DNA of 64,000 nt from Pseudobdellovibrionaceae bacterium. GTDB taxonomy: Bacteria > Bdellovibrionota > Bdellovibrionia > Bdellovibrionales > Bdellovibrionaceae. The translations under genes were made by a program, and so were the position numbers. The notes beneath the pieces are model-generated. The model worked only from the letters and a program-made list of their open reading frames with translations. It did no database searches and was not told where the DNA came from. Positions 25,916-34,556 of this stretch are shown in pieces. How positions within the stretch are numbered: the first letter of the stretch is position 1; each line of letters starts with the position of its first letter. Where the stretch lies: assembly GCA_016719575.1 (NCBI GenBank), contig JADJYV010000009.1:4823-68822 (forward strand), read 5' to 3'.

Positions 25916-26506
25916 TTACGGACCAGTGTTTTCCTTTTTTTGACTATATTGCTTTCGAAGTCTTGCAAGTCCAGCCCTGTAAGCCTCAGCATCTCCATAA
26001 TCAAAGAATTTGTGATAATAGTTATGAGCGCCTCTGACTTTGCGCATGTGCTTTATGGGACACCAATATTGCTCAGTTCTGGCCGCAACTTCGCTTGCAA
26101 AAGAGACAACTCCATTGCCATAGGAGCAGTAAAGGCAATTGAATTTTTCGATCAGATTTAAGAACGGCAAATCCGCTCTATCAAACACCACGAAGTCGGA
26201 TCGCTTGACTTTTGGAATTCCATAAATCGGAAAACAAATGGCTTGGTATGAAAAGACAAAAACATCTAACAGCAAAAAAGGGAGCCAGCCGAGATAAATA
26301 ACCGGCGTACTCAGGATAACCAGAATTCTGGATTGTGATAAAAATCGTAAAATTCCAATTTTGTGACGATTTTGTTGAACCAAAAAATTCTCAGCAAGCA
26401 GGACTTTTCGAGATTCAAACTCCTCACGCACATGCTTGTATTCCTTTTCTATCTCCTCTTGGAGTGAATTGATTTGTGCAATCAGGTCTTTTATTTTGGT
26501 ATTCAT
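25916..26506 (-). CDS. Conserved membrane protein with cysteine pairs
   Basis: A 196-residue protein with an N-terminal coiled coil (IKDLIAQINSLQEEIEKEYKHVREEFESRK region), two adjacent transmembrane helices (ILVILSTPVIYLGWLPFLLLDVFVFSYQAICF) and a soluble C-terminal part with CLYCSYGNGVV and a later YWCPIKHMRKV. The three cysteines and His could hold a metal. The sequence appears to be a conserved unnamed family. A 190-base gap separates it from the baeRF3 gene, so it may be an independent unit. Confidence 0.55.
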   Translation of the reverse strand: MNTKIKDLIAQINSLQEEIEKEYKHVREEFESRKVLLAENFLVQQNRHKIGILRFLSQSRILVILSTPVIYLGWLPFLLLDVFVFSYQAICFPIYGIPKVKRSDFVVFDRADLPFLNLIEKFNCLYCSYGNGVVSFASEVAARTEQYWCPIKHMRKVRGAHNYYHKFFDYGDAEAYRAGLARLRKQYSQKKENTGP

Positions 26507-26817
26507 AAAACCGTCCTTACGGAATATATTTCTTTGGGCGTGTGACTAATCCGACTGGGCATCAAGGCATAAATGATTTTCAAATTTTCGAGGTAAAAAT
26601 TTAGAATTTTGCTCAGGACTGAATTTGCAATTCCTTCTTTATTAGAGTGGCAGGTTCGACGAGGATCATCAATCATTTTTAGCCATTGCTTCTGAGCTAC
26701 TTCTTTAGTTCGTTGGTTCGAAACCCCAAAAATTGGGGGGGGGTGACAGAACTGGACTGGACTGGAGTCAGCCGCGTGATTACACTTTTCTCACAATAAA
26801 ACAATAGAGGGGGTCAA
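26507..26817. other. Intergenic, no gene recognised
   Basis: A GGTTCGAAACCCC string at about 26716 looks like a tRNA T-arm, but no cloverleaf can be built around it. It is followed by a run of nine G. A GGGGGT Shine-Dalgarno at 26810 belongs to the CZB gene. Confidence 0.4.
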
Positions 26818-27168
26818 ATGGATTTTGACGAGGCAATAAAAGCTCATTCCGCTTGGAAAATGAAATTATCAACCTACTTGAAGAAGCCCGATGGTTCTCT
26901 TAAGCCATCTGAAATTCAAGTGGACAACAAATGTCAGCTCGGGCAATGGATTTATGCTGAGGGTGCGCGTTTATCATCGTATCCAGAATATGCGACATTG
27001 AAATCTGAGCATGCAAGGTTTCACAAAGCGGCTGCTGAAGTTGTTAAAAAAGCTGACGCTGGTCAAGACACAAGTGAGGAAACGGCATTGGGAGCTAAAA
27101 GTGATTTTGCATCAGCATCATCGGCGGTGGTTGGGGCCATTATGGCAATTCGTAGAAAGGTCGGATAG
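26818..27168 (+). CDS. CZB-domain zinc-binding sensor protein
   Basis: A 116-residue stand-alone CZB (chemoreceptor zinc-binding) domain. The family signature is complete: His10 with HSAWKMKL, then CQLGQWIYAEG (Cys), SYPEYATLKSEHARFH with two His residues. These bind one zinc ion and, in chemoreceptors and diguanylate cyclases such as DgcZ, sense zinc or hypochlorite. Here the domain is not fused to an output, so it may work as a free zinc buffer or bind a partner. It is followed 28 bases later by a membrane protein gene in the same direction. Confidence 0.85.
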   Translation: MDFDEAIKAHSAWKMKLSTYLKKPDGSLKPSEIQVDNKCQLGQWIYAEGARLSSYPEYATLKSEHARFHKAAAEVVKKADAGQDTSEETALGAKSDFASASSAVVGAIMAIRRKVG

Positions 27169-27195
27169 TTAAAGCTCGTATCTCGAGGCTATAAG

Positions 27196-28068
27196 ATGCT
27201 CTTTTTTCTTGTCCCTGTGTTGCTCATTGGTATTGGATTCGCTTTAAGGTATTCAGTAAAAAGCTTTGGCCTGTCCACTGCAGTTTGGGCCGGCCTGATG
27301 TTTTTTGCCGCACTCGGGTTGGGAAGTTGGGCGATCCTCCAATCCCGCTCTTCCACTGCCGGAATAGGTTTTTTGTTTCTTCCTTTTTTATCAATCGTTC
27401 CGGCGCTGGGGGGATTGATAATCGGCATCGGGCAAAAGAAGAGGAGCAACGGGCTCACTCTCGGTGGGGCCGTAATTGTTCTTCTGTCTTGCTCTTTCTA
27501 CATCAAGTCTGGATTGGATTCTCGCGCTCTCAATGATCAGCGCGATGCTCAATACAAAGCTCAACTCGAACGACAAAGGCAAATCGCTCTCGAACTTAAG
27601 AAGTTGTTTTCAGATAATGTAGGCAAGGAAGATTCTGCCCTTTTTCAATATTATGAGGCTCATAAACCTGAAAGGGCCGTCGCTTTGGAATTATTGAAGA
27701 CGCCCTTTGTCTCAAATGAACTGCTAGAAATCTTAGCGCAAAGCGAAGACCTGGGAGTCGTGCTATCGGTCGTACGAAACCCAAATGTGACGGGCAAGAT
27801 GTTAGAAAACATTTATGATCGAGCGCAATACAAGGACTACTACCACGCAGATTTGGCTAGAAATCCAAAGTCATCAACCAAGTTGCTCGTTCAGGTAGCA
27901 AAGGGACACAACACATCTCTTCCTCAGGCGCTCATGGCGAACCCCAATTGTTCGTGCGAGGTGCTGGTTGCTTTGTCCGAAACAATTCGAACGGGTTACC
28001 TTTCTGACGAAAAAAAGTCTTCTTGGAAGGCTGCTATTGAAGAGAGAAAAAAAACTCTTTGCCGGTGA
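27196..28068 (+). CDS. Membrane protein with C-terminal helical repeat region
   Basis: A 290-residue protein with about four N-terminal transmembrane helices (MLFFLVPVLLIGIGFAL; TAVWAGLMFFAALGLGSWAIL; GFLFLPFLSIVPALGGLIIGIG; LGGAVIVLLSCSFYI). A cytosolic part follows, with leucine-rich-repeat-variant-like helices (VVLSVVRNPNVTGKMLENIYDRA, DLARNPKSSTKLLVQVA, ALMANPNCSCEVLVAL), in which the N-P motif recurs three times. The repeats suggest protein binding. No enzyme motif. It might share a transcript with the CZB gene. Confidence 0.55.
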   Translation: MLFFLVPVLLIGIGFALRYSVKSFGLSTAVWAGLMFFAALGLGSWAILQSRSSTAGIGFLFLPFLSIVPALGGLIIGIGQKKRSNGLTLGGAVIVLLSCSFYIKSGLDSRALNDQRDAQYKAQLERQRQIALELKKLFSDNVGKEDSALFQYYEAHKPERAVALELLKTPFVSNELLEILAQSEDLGVVLSVVRNPNVTGKMLENIYDRAQYKDYYHADLARNPKSSTKLLVQVAKGHNTSLPQALMANPNCSCEVLVALSETIRTGYLSDEKKSSWKAAIEERKKTLCR

Positions 28069-28149
28069 GAAAGAAGGGCAATGGACATCCTGCAAATACT
28101 CCTGCCCTTTTCCGGTTTTAAGCGGGGCGGCCATTTGAAAAAGAATTCG

Positions 28150-29106
28150 TCAGTGAGGATGAGCCAGACGAAAGCGCCGCAGTCCTGACTTTTTTGCCGC
28201 CAGTTGATTGTGGGCTCTGCAGAGGATTCGCAGGTTTTCTGCTCGGTGTTCTCCCCCTAATGCTAGAGGTTTTATGTGGTCCACCTCAAGTTGGAAATTG
28301 GCTTGGCATCTCCGTCCAGTGCGAGGGTCTTGATATTCGCACGCCTGGTGAGCCTTCGCTAGCAGATAGCGTTTTGTTTTTGCAGTGATCGCAGGCCGAT
28401 AGCGAGTCCTTGGCGCCATTGATGGTTTTTTCGTAGCGGTGTTGCTTTGCGCTGTTTCTGAACATTCTGTTGTGGGGTTGTTATTGCCCTTGCCCATTCT
28501 GGATTGGTTGAACTTCTTTGCCAACTGGGTGATGACTTCTGACCAGCTTCCATCAGGACATTGGTGCGAGAGCAGATACTGAGCTTGTTTCAAGGCTTCA
28601 AACTGCTCCCGGGTTAAAGTAAATTCTATTCGGATGGTGTCGTTTTTTTGGGGTTTTGTAATCTCATTTGCCTTCGCTGGCAGATCAAATTCAGTGGCTA
28701 AGATCTTTTCGCTCTCGAAGATGCTTTTGCTCTCCATGCTGACAAGGACTTCGGTGACTTTCTGCGAAGTCACCGCCGTGCCATTTTTGTTTTCTGCCTG
28801 AAGACACCTCTGCATCTGCGTGAGTTGCGAGAGATTGAGAACTCCGGATTCTATCTTAGCTGCCACCTCGGGATTGGTCTTTAACAAACGAGCCGCCTGA
28901 AGGCGCCGGTAGGCAGCCGATTCGCTGTAGTGCAGGGCTTTGACTAAATAAGAGAAAAGACTTTCGTAGCCCATTTTCAGATGCAAATCTCGAGAATCCA
29001 CTTCGTTGATGTGAAGTAAAATAACATGGGTCAGTTTGCGTTCGCTGCGTGCAAGCTTTTCTAGCCTAAGATTGAGTTCTTCGTTTGAAATCTTTTTGAA
29101 ATCCAT
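28150..29106 (-). CDS. HNH endonuclease of a repeated element
   Basis: A 318-residue protein starting MDFKKISNEELNLRLEKLARSERKL; I use this start for its GGAGAG site. The N-terminal helical part has LLHINEVDSRDLHLKMGYESLFSYLVKALHYSESAAYRRLQAARLL, as in DUF222-like/HNH proteins common in Bdellovibrio. A linker of about 100 residues precedes the C-terminal HNH nuclease (residues 255-310: CEYQDPRTGRRC, LEVDHIKPLALGGEH, ENLRILCRAHN). It should cut DNA with one metal ion. The 5' part and upstream region are present as an inverted, deleted copy at 5.9-6.4 kb, so this element has been copied in the genome. Confidence 0.85.
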   Translation of the reverse strand: MDFKKISNEELNLRLEKLARSERKLTHVILLHINEVDSRDLHLKMGYESLFSYLVKALHYSESAAYRRLQAARLLKTNPEVAAKIESGVLNLSQLTQMQRCLQAENKNGTAVTSQKVTEVLVSMESKSIFESEKILATEFDLPAKANEITKPQKNDTIRIEFTLTREQFEALKQAQYLLSHQCPDGSWSEVITQLAKKFNQSRMGKGNNNPTTECSETAQSNTATKKPSMAPRTRYRPAITAKTKRYLLAKAHQACEYQDPRTGRRCQANFQLEVDHIKPLALGGEHRAENLRILCRAHNQLAAKKSGLRRFRLAHPH

Positions 29107-29460
29107 GACAACTCTCCTGCTTAAATTCCAGAGAAATATAGCACGGATTTTTGACGGTGATTTACGCACTTTTTCAGAGGAGAAAAGGGCTCTTGAGTCA
29201 CTGCTAATTCAAGCTGTAAAGAGCTCGACTCGCTCACGGTAACGCGGGCCTTAGCTGCGCGACTCCGACCTCAATCTCAACGAGAAATCGCCCCAAGGAG
29301 GGTCCTGTGAGTCGTAAAAACACGCGCAAGAGAAAAATTCGCTTCAAAGTAAATTACTCAAAAATGCCGCGATGTTTATTCGCTGGGAAGCTCAAACTTC
29401 GCCCTAAAATTGCTGTGAGCCTTCTTATTCACCCCGGATCAATCCGGAGAACCATACTCC
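29027..29460 (-). repeat. Inverted-repeat partner of 5933-6400
   Basis: Contains the 5' end of the HNH gene and its upstream leader; it matches 5933-5960 and 6163-6400 as reverse complement. The 210 bases absent from the other copy lie between GCTGCG at 29044-29049 and GCTGCG at 29254-29259. Downstream of it, 29460-29607 shows nothing recognisable. Confidence 0.75.
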
Positions 29461-29607
29461 TGAAGGACGATGACGCAGCCAAGTTCAATTTCAATGGAAA
29501 TCCTATTCAATATTGCTCCAGAGAATTTGTGACTTTCTTAATGCCTGCATTTTACGCGAAGAGGACCTGTAAGAATTCGACGGACGACGCTTCGTCGTCG
29601 AGCAAAA

Positions 29608-29880
29608 TCACTCTAAAAAGTTAAGGCCCATTTTCAAAAGGTCTTTCTCAATTTCTTTTACCCAAATCACTTTGGCTGACATGGGCGCGAGATTACCAAC
29701 TTTGGCCGTTAGCACTTGTTCGGGCACGATTTTTCTTTTTGTTTGTAATACGATGGCAGTTCCACTGAAGGACTCGTTCAAAATGATGGCAACTTCTTCA
29801 GCTTTGAAATTTTCAGAATTTGAACTGAATTGTAAAAGAGCAACGTCAAGTGGATCGGCTGTGAAGCGTGTAGATCTCAT
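29608..29880 (-). CDS. PilZ-like domain protein
   Basis: A 90-residue protein with RSTRFTADPLDVALLQFSSN, NLSFSGTAIVLQTKRKI-like strands (here NESFSGTAIVLQTKRKIVPEQVLTAKVGNLAPMSAKVIWVKEIEKDLLKMGLNFL). The (N/D)xSxxG motif and late G-L-x-F are typical of PilZ domains, but the R-x3-R arginine pair needed for cyclic-di-GMP is not obvious. It may therefore be a non-binding PilZ relative or a divergent receptor. Confidence 0.65.
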   Translation of the reverse strand: MRSTRFTADPLDVALLQFSSNSENFKAEEVAIILNESFSGTAIVLQTKRKIVPEQVLTAKVGNLAPMSAKVIWVKEIEKDLLKMGLNFLE

Positions 29881-30074
29881 AGCGATAGCCTCCCCCCATT
29901 TTAGCTGGGATTCAGAAAACAGTTAACAGTAACTGGATGCCGGACTGTGATTGGCATCCCCTACATTCTCTCTGTAGTAACAAGGTTCGACAAGGGAAAA
30001 ATTGGCAGCCCATAGCTTCTCGACTGGTCAAGACTTTCTTTGGCCCGCTCTGTGTGGGACCGCATCATAGTTTT

Positions 30075-30100
30075 AATTGATGTCCTCATCGACATTAATT
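30075..30100. promoter_or_regulatory. Inverted repeat upstream of katG
   Basis: AATTGATGTC and GACATTAATT, separated by CTCATC, form a dyad with 9 of 10 matching positions, 66 bases before the katG start. Peroxide-responsive regulators (OxyR, PerR/Fur) use dyads at such positions, but this sequence is not an obvious match to a known consensus. Confidence 0.35.
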
Positions 30101-30165
30101 ATTGGACGTCAAATATTTAACGGCTTACCATTGCAAGCGAAATATCTGACCCTCAGGAGGAATCA

Positions 30166-32355
30166 GTGGAAAAAATGTCAAAATGTCCCTTTTCAGGCGA
30201 TCACGGTGCTCGCACCACACTCGGAGTTCAATCGAATACTGATTGGTGGCCAAAGAAATTAAATCTTAAGATTTTGCATCAGCAGTCTGAAAAATCAAAT
30301 CCACTGGGTAAAACTTTTAACTACGCCAAGGAATTTAAGAAGCTAGATTATCAAGCCTTAAAAAAAGACCTTCGCAAGCTGATGACGGACTCGCAAAGTT
30401 GGTGGCCAGCTGATTGGGGGCATTACGGTGGCCTGTTTGTGCGAATGACGTGGCACAGTGCTGGTACCTACAGAACCTTTGATGGGCGAGGTGGTGGCGG
30501 TACAGGCAATCAAAGATTTGCGCCAGTCAATAGTTGGCCAGACAACGGCAATCTTGACAAAGCACGTCGGCTTCTATGGCCAATTAAGAAAAAATACGGA
30601 AATAAAATCTCTTGGGCAGACTTATTAATCCTTGCTGGCAATGTCGCTCTTGAGTCGATGGGATTTAAGACCTTCGGCTTTGGTGGTGGTCGAGAAGACA
30701 TTTGGGAGCCTGAAGAAGATATCTATTGGGGATCAGAAGCAGAGTGGTTGGCTGATAAACGATATACTGGAAACCGCCAACTAGAAAATCCTCTAGCCGC
30801 CGTTCAAATGGGTCTTATTTATGTGAACCCCGAGGGTCCTAACGGAAATCCTGATCCGGTGGCATCAGGGCATGATGTGCGCGAAACTTTTGCTCGTATG
30901 GCGATGAATGATGAAGAAACTGTGGCTCTTGTAGCCGGCGGTCATACATTTGGTAAAGCCCATGGCGCAGGTGATCCTAAGTTAGTGGGGCCAGAACCTG
31001 AAGCCGCACCGATTGAAGAAATGGGATTTGGCTGGAAAAACAAATTCGGATCTGGAAAAGGTGTTCATACAACGACCAGCGGTATCGAGGGAGCCTGGAA
31101 GCCCAATCCAACAAAATGGGACAATGGATATTTTGAAATGCTTTTTAAATATGAATGGGAAAAAGTGAAAAGCCCGGCCGGTGCTTGGCAGTGGCTCGCG
31201 AAAAATATCGAAGAAAAAGATATGATTCCAGATGCCCATGATCCAAAGAAAAAGCACAGACCCATGATGACAACCGCGGATTTGTCTTTGCGTTTTGATC
31301 CTGCTTACGAAAAAATCTCTCGTCGGTTTCACAAAAATCCAAAAGAATTTGCTGATGCCTTCGCGCGCGCATGGTTTAAGCTTACACATAGGGATATGGG
31401 GCCACGGGCTCGCTATTTAGGACCCGAGGTTCCGAAGGAAGAGCTGATTTGGCAAGATCCTTTACCTAAAGTAAAAACTCCGCTGATCAACAACAAAGAC
31501 GTAGCAACTCTTAAAAAGAAAATTCTAAAAACAGAACTTTCTATTTCTCAACTTGTTACAACAGCATGGGCATCGGCATCGACTTTCCGTGGGTCTGACA
31601 TGCGCGGCGGCGCTAACGGTGCGCGTATTCGTTTGGCCCCGCAAAAAGATTGGGCGGTCAATCAGCCGGCCGAACTTGCAAAAGTACTCAGTAAACTTGA
31701 GGCCGTGCAAAAAGATTTTTATTCGTCCTCGAAAAAGAAAAAAGTATCTTTGGCAGATTTAATTGTTTTGGGTGGATGTCTGGGGGTTGAAGAAGCGGCA
31801 AAAAAAGCTGGATTTAAAATTCAGGTTCCTTTCACGCCAGGCCGTGTTGACGCCAGCCAAGAGCAAACGGATGTGGAATCATTTGCCGTGCTGGAGCCTA
31901 TGGCGGATGGTTTTCGAAATTACACCGGTAAAGGTTTAGAAAAAAACGCTGCCGAGCTTTTGGTGGATCGTGCTCAGCTGTTAAAATTAACAGCGCCAGA
32001 GATGACGGCTCTTGTGGGTGGAATGCGGGTACTTAACGCGAACTTCGGCCTAAAAAAGCAAGGTGTGCTCACCTCGAAGCCAGGGACACTCACGAATGAT
32101 TTTTTTGTGAATATTCTGGATATGAAAATCGAATGGAAGCCGACTTCTCAAGAAGGGGAGTATGAAGGTGTTGATCGCGCCACAGGAAAACAAAAGTGGA
32201 CAGGCACTCGAGCTGATTTGATTTTTGGATCGAACTCAGAACTTCGTGCGTTGGCCGAAGTATATGCCCAGGATGATTCAAAAGAAAAATTCGCGAAGGA
32301 CTTTGTTGCTGCTTGGGATAAGGTCATGAACTTGGATCGATTTGATCTCTTATAA
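30166..32355 (+). CDS. katG: Catalase-peroxidase KatG
   Basis: A 729-residue bifunctional haem catalase-peroxidase, normal length. The GTG at 30166 is preferred because AGGAGG ends 5 bases before it; the ATG three codons later is 14 bases away. The distal site VRMTWHSAGTYR has Arg93, Trp96 and His97; MGLIYVNPEGPNGNPDP supplies the Tyr and RMAMNDEETVALVAGGHTFGKAHGA the Met of the covalent Trp-Tyr-Met adduct and the proximal His. The second, inactive peroxidase-like domain covers about 420-729. It removes hydrogen peroxide in the cytoplasm. Alone in its transcript by position; a dyad lies upstream. Confidence 0.97.
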   Translation: MEKMSKCPFSGDHGARTTLGVQSNTDWWPKKLNLKILHQQSEKSNPLGKTFNYAKEFKKLDYQALKKDLRKLMTDSQSWWPADWGHYGGLFVRMTWHSAGTYRTFDGRGGGGTGNQRFAPVNSWPDNGNLDKARRLLWPIKKKYGNKISWADLLILAGNVALESMGFKTFGFGGGREDIWEPEEDIYWGSEAEWLADKRYTGNRQLENPLAAVQMGLIYVNPEGPNGNPDPVASGHDVRETFARMAMNDEETVALVAGGHTFGKAHGAGDPKLVGPEPEAAPIEEMGFGWKNKFGSGKGVHTTTSGIEGAWKPNPTKWDNGYFEMLFKYEWEKVKSPAGAWQWLAKNIEEKDMIPDAHDPKKKHRPMMTTADLSLRFDPAYEKISRRFHKNPKEFADAFARAWFKLTHRDMGPRARYLGPEVPKEELIWQDPLPKVKTPLINNKDVATLKKKILKTELSISQLVTTAWASASTFRGSDMRGGANGARIRLAPQKDWAVNQPAELAKVLSKLEAVQKDFYSSSKKKKVSLADLIVLGGCLGVEEAAKKAGFKIQVPFTPGRVDASQEQTDVESFAVLEPMADGFRNYTGKGLEKNAAELLVDRAQLLKLTAPEMTALVGGMRVLNANFGLKKQGVLTSKPGTLTNDFFVNILDMKIEWKPTSQEGEYEGVDRATGKQKWTGTRADLIFGSNSELRALAEVYAQDDSKEKFAKDFVAAWDKVMNLDRFDLL

Positions 32356-32466
32356 TTTATTGTCAAAGAAACGCCAGACGCGACGACTGGGAATACAAGC
32401 CTCAGGTATTGGTTTGGAAAACCAAGCGAAGGAAGAATATTCCTCTTATAGTAAGGTGAAAGTTAA

Positions 32467-33438
32467 ATGGGAACAGTTATAAATTTGGTTGCATACCGTG
32501 AGGGTGTGCGCATAAGTGAAGTGACAGTTGAAGATATTAGTGAAGTCATTCGCGAACCAGGCACGTTTATTTGGCTTGGCCTTTATGAGCCCGACAACAC
32601 CATGCTAGAAAAAATCAAAGAAGAGTTTGCTTTACATGAATTAGCTATTGAAGATGCCCATAATGCACATCAAAGACCAAAAATTGAAGTCTACGGCGAT
32701 TCCTTATTCATCGTTCTTAAAACTGTCCACGAAGAAAATGGAAATACGGTTTTTGGAGAAACCCACCTTTTTGTAGGAACTAATTTTTTGGTTTCTGTAA
32801 GGCATGGCGCTTCCGCCAGTTATAAGTATGTTCGAGAGCGCTGTGAGAAAAATCCAAAAATGCTCGGTAAAGGCCCTGGATTTGTCTTGTACTCACTACT
32901 TGATTTTGTAGTCGATAATTATAAACCAATTGTTTTACAGTTTGAGAAAAAATTTGATCTTCTTGAAGGGGATATATTTAAAGGGCAATTTGATAAACTC
33001 GTTATTGAAAGAATATATGATCTTAAGCTTGAGCTTTTAGAACTCAGAAACGCAGTTCTTCCTATCCGAGACATTTCAATTGAACTTATGAGATTTCATG
33101 AGGAATTAATTCCAAAGGAACTACGACCATTTTTCAGAGATATACAGGACCATGTAGCTCGATTGATTGAATCACTCGATAATATGCGAGAGATGTTAAC
33201 AACGGCCATGCAGGTGAACTTAGCCCTTGTTGGAGTTGCCCAGAATGAAGTCGTCAAGAAATTGGCTGGGTGGGGGGCTATATTAGCGATTCCAACTGTT
33301 ATATTTAGCCTTTATGGGATGAATTTTGAATTTATGCCTGAACTGAAATGGAGCTTCGGTTATCCATTTAGTTTGGCCGTGACCTTTTTGGGATGTGCCA
33401 TCCTCTATAGAAAACTTCGAAAGTCAGGTTGGGTTTAA
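32467..33438 (+). CDS. corA: CorA family magnesium/cobalt transporter
   Basis: A 323-residue CorA protein. The N-terminal cytoplasmic alpha/beta domain includes FIWLGLYEPDNTML and AIEDAHNAHQRPKIEVYGDSL. The long stalk helix is followed by the two C-terminal transmembrane helices with the signature YGMNFEFMPELKW between them (GMN motif), ending in a basic tail. It forms pentameric channels for Mg2+ and often Co2+ and Ni2+. It has an AAGGTGAAAG site and its own upstream gap of 111 bases after katG. Confidence 0.92.
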   Translation: MGTVINLVAYREGVRISEVTVEDISEVIREPGTFIWLGLYEPDNTMLEKIKEEFALHELAIEDAHNAHQRPKIEVYGDSLFIVLKTVHEENGNTVFGETHLFVGTNFLVSVRHGASASYKYVRERCEKNPKMLGKGPGFVLYSLLDFVVDNYKPIVLQFEKKFDLLEGDIFKGQFDKLVIERIYDLKLELLELRNAVLPIRDISIELMRFHEELIPKELRPFFRDIQDHVARLIESLDNMREMLTTAMQVNLALVGVAQNEVVKKLAGWGAILAIPTVIFSLYGMNFEFMPELKWSFGYPFSLAVTFLGCAILYRKLRKSGWV

Positions 33439-33474
33439 ACAATTTCGCTGACAACGAAGTTCAAGTAGTACTGG

Positions 33475-33669
33475 GTGCATGCCGGCCACTACCAAAGATT
33501 GAATAAGTGCGTAAGTGGTTTGAAACAATCACTTAACGTGTCTGATGTTAGCACTATTAATATGGCCAAGCGTCCGTCTGGAATTCAAGATGCCCTGAAT
33601 ACTCGAGATGCCCAAGCCAAAAACACATTGGAAAACTCAGGTGCCGCCAATCATAGCGGTTGCGGTTAA
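33475..33669 (+). CDS. Small hypothetical protein (weak)
   Basis: A possible 64-residue protein from a GTG, ending ENSGAANHSGCG. It is hydrophilic, with no recognised family and no good ribosome binding site. It is listed because it fills the gap after corA; it may be chance. Confidence 0.2.
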   Translation: MHAGHYQRLNKCVSGLKQSLNVSDVSTINMAKRPSGIQDALNTRDAQAKNTLENSGAANHSGCG

Positions 33670-33763
33670 TTTGATTCAGGGTCGAAAATTATTATAATAA
33701 TTTAATTTAGCATCATGGGTATTCTATGGTATTGCTTTTGAAAGTTCACGTTTATTAATCTTC

Positions 33764-33787
33764 CCGGCTTGGCCCTTGCCGGGAATC
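33764..33787 (+). promoter_or_regulatory. GC-rich hairpin before the 18-residue peptide gene
   Basis: CCCGGC-ttggccctt-GCCGGG forms a 6-bp GC stem ending about 16 bases before the peptide start. It could be the corA-side terminator or a structure controlling the next small gene; no T run follows. Confidence 0.35.
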
Positions 33788-33802
33788 AAACCGGAGGTGG
33801 GT

Positions 33803-33859
33803 ATGATTGAGATCTTGATTGTGATAATCCTCGTTCTTATCATCGTTAAATTAGTATAA
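33803..33859 (+). CDS. Tiny hydrophobic membrane peptide (18 residues)
   Basis: ATG at 33803 after a strong GGAGGTGGGT encodes MIEILIVIILVLIIVKLV and then stops. The peptide is almost entirely isoleucine, leucine and valine, enough for one transmembrane helix, like small stress-associated membrane peptides (type I toxins, YoaJ-like). It lies 13 bases before the ABC-transporter gene, so it could also be a coupled leader peptide. The clear Shine-Dalgarno is the main reason to believe it. Confidence 0.5.
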   Translation: MIEILIVIILVLIIVKLV

Positions 33860-33872
33860 AAGGCATAAAAAA

Positions 33873-34556
33873 ATGCAAATAGAAGTTAGAAACTTAAGTA
33901 AAAATTATGTCGATGACAAAGGCATAAAGTCGGTGAGTTTCGGAATTTCTAAAGGAGAAATGGTTGCTATTATTGGACATAACGGGGCTGGAAAGTCGAC
34001 ATTGCTGAAAATTCTTTCTGGCTGGATATTATCCGATTCTGGCCAGATCAAGATTGAAGATGTAGATCATAAAAATAGAAAGATCTTTTCCAGAAAAGTA
34101 GGCTTCGTGCCAGAGGTTCCAAATCTTTTTGATTTTTTTTCGGTCGAATATAATCTCAAGCTCTTTGCGTGTTTGTTTCGACTCCCGATTTCGCGGGTTG
34201 ATGAAATTATAGAGGAGTTTCACTTAAGTCCGCTGAGGAAAACAAAGGTCGGTTTGCTATCTAAGGGCTTGAAGCAAAGGGTGAGCCTTGCTCGAGCTTT
34301 GTTGCCGAATCCATCGATCCTACTCTTTGACGAACCCACTTCGGGGTTGGACATTGAAATGACAAAAGATGTTTACCGCTTGCTGGGTAATATGCGTGAT
34401 GCAGGTAAGACTGTTTTATTTACCTCCCATCGGCCAGAGGAATTTCAAAGCATTGCAAGCCGTATTATGGCTTTACGTGAAGGTCGTTTGGTATTTGATG
34501 GCGCCACCGCCGAATACTTTCGGTCGGCGACGTATAAAGGTTTGTACATGTGCTGA
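33873..34556 (+). CDS. ABC transporter ATP-binding protein
   Basis: A 227-residue ATPase subunit with Walker A GHNGAGKST, a modified signature LLSKGLKQRVSLARALLPNPS, Walker B ILLFDEPTSGLD and the H-loop SHRPEEF. It matches the CcmA/NatA-type group that partners ABC-2 permeases. It overlaps the permease gene by 7 bases. Likely an exporter; the substrate is not predictable. Confidence 0.9.
   Translation: MQIEVRNLSKNYVDDKGIKSVSFGISKGEMVAIIGHNGAGKSTLLKILSGWILSDSGQIKIEDVDHKNRKIFSRKVGFVPEVPNLFDFFSVEYNLKLFACLFRLPISRVDEIIEEFHLSPLRKTKVGLLSKGLKQRVSLARALLPNPSILLFDEPTSGLDIEMTKDVYRLLGNMRDAGKTVLFTSHRPEEFQSIASRIMALREGRLVFDGATAEYFRSATYKGLYMC

Noticed and set aside
26700..26760. GGTTCGAAACCCC resembling a tRNA T-arm followed by a G9 run
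   Set aside because: No acceptor, D or anticodon stems could be formed with the flanking sequence.
30982..31389. Minus-strand frames of up to 135 codons inside katG
   Set aside because: Antisense shadows of katG; rich in Phe, Cys and Arg, as expected for complements of conserved codons.
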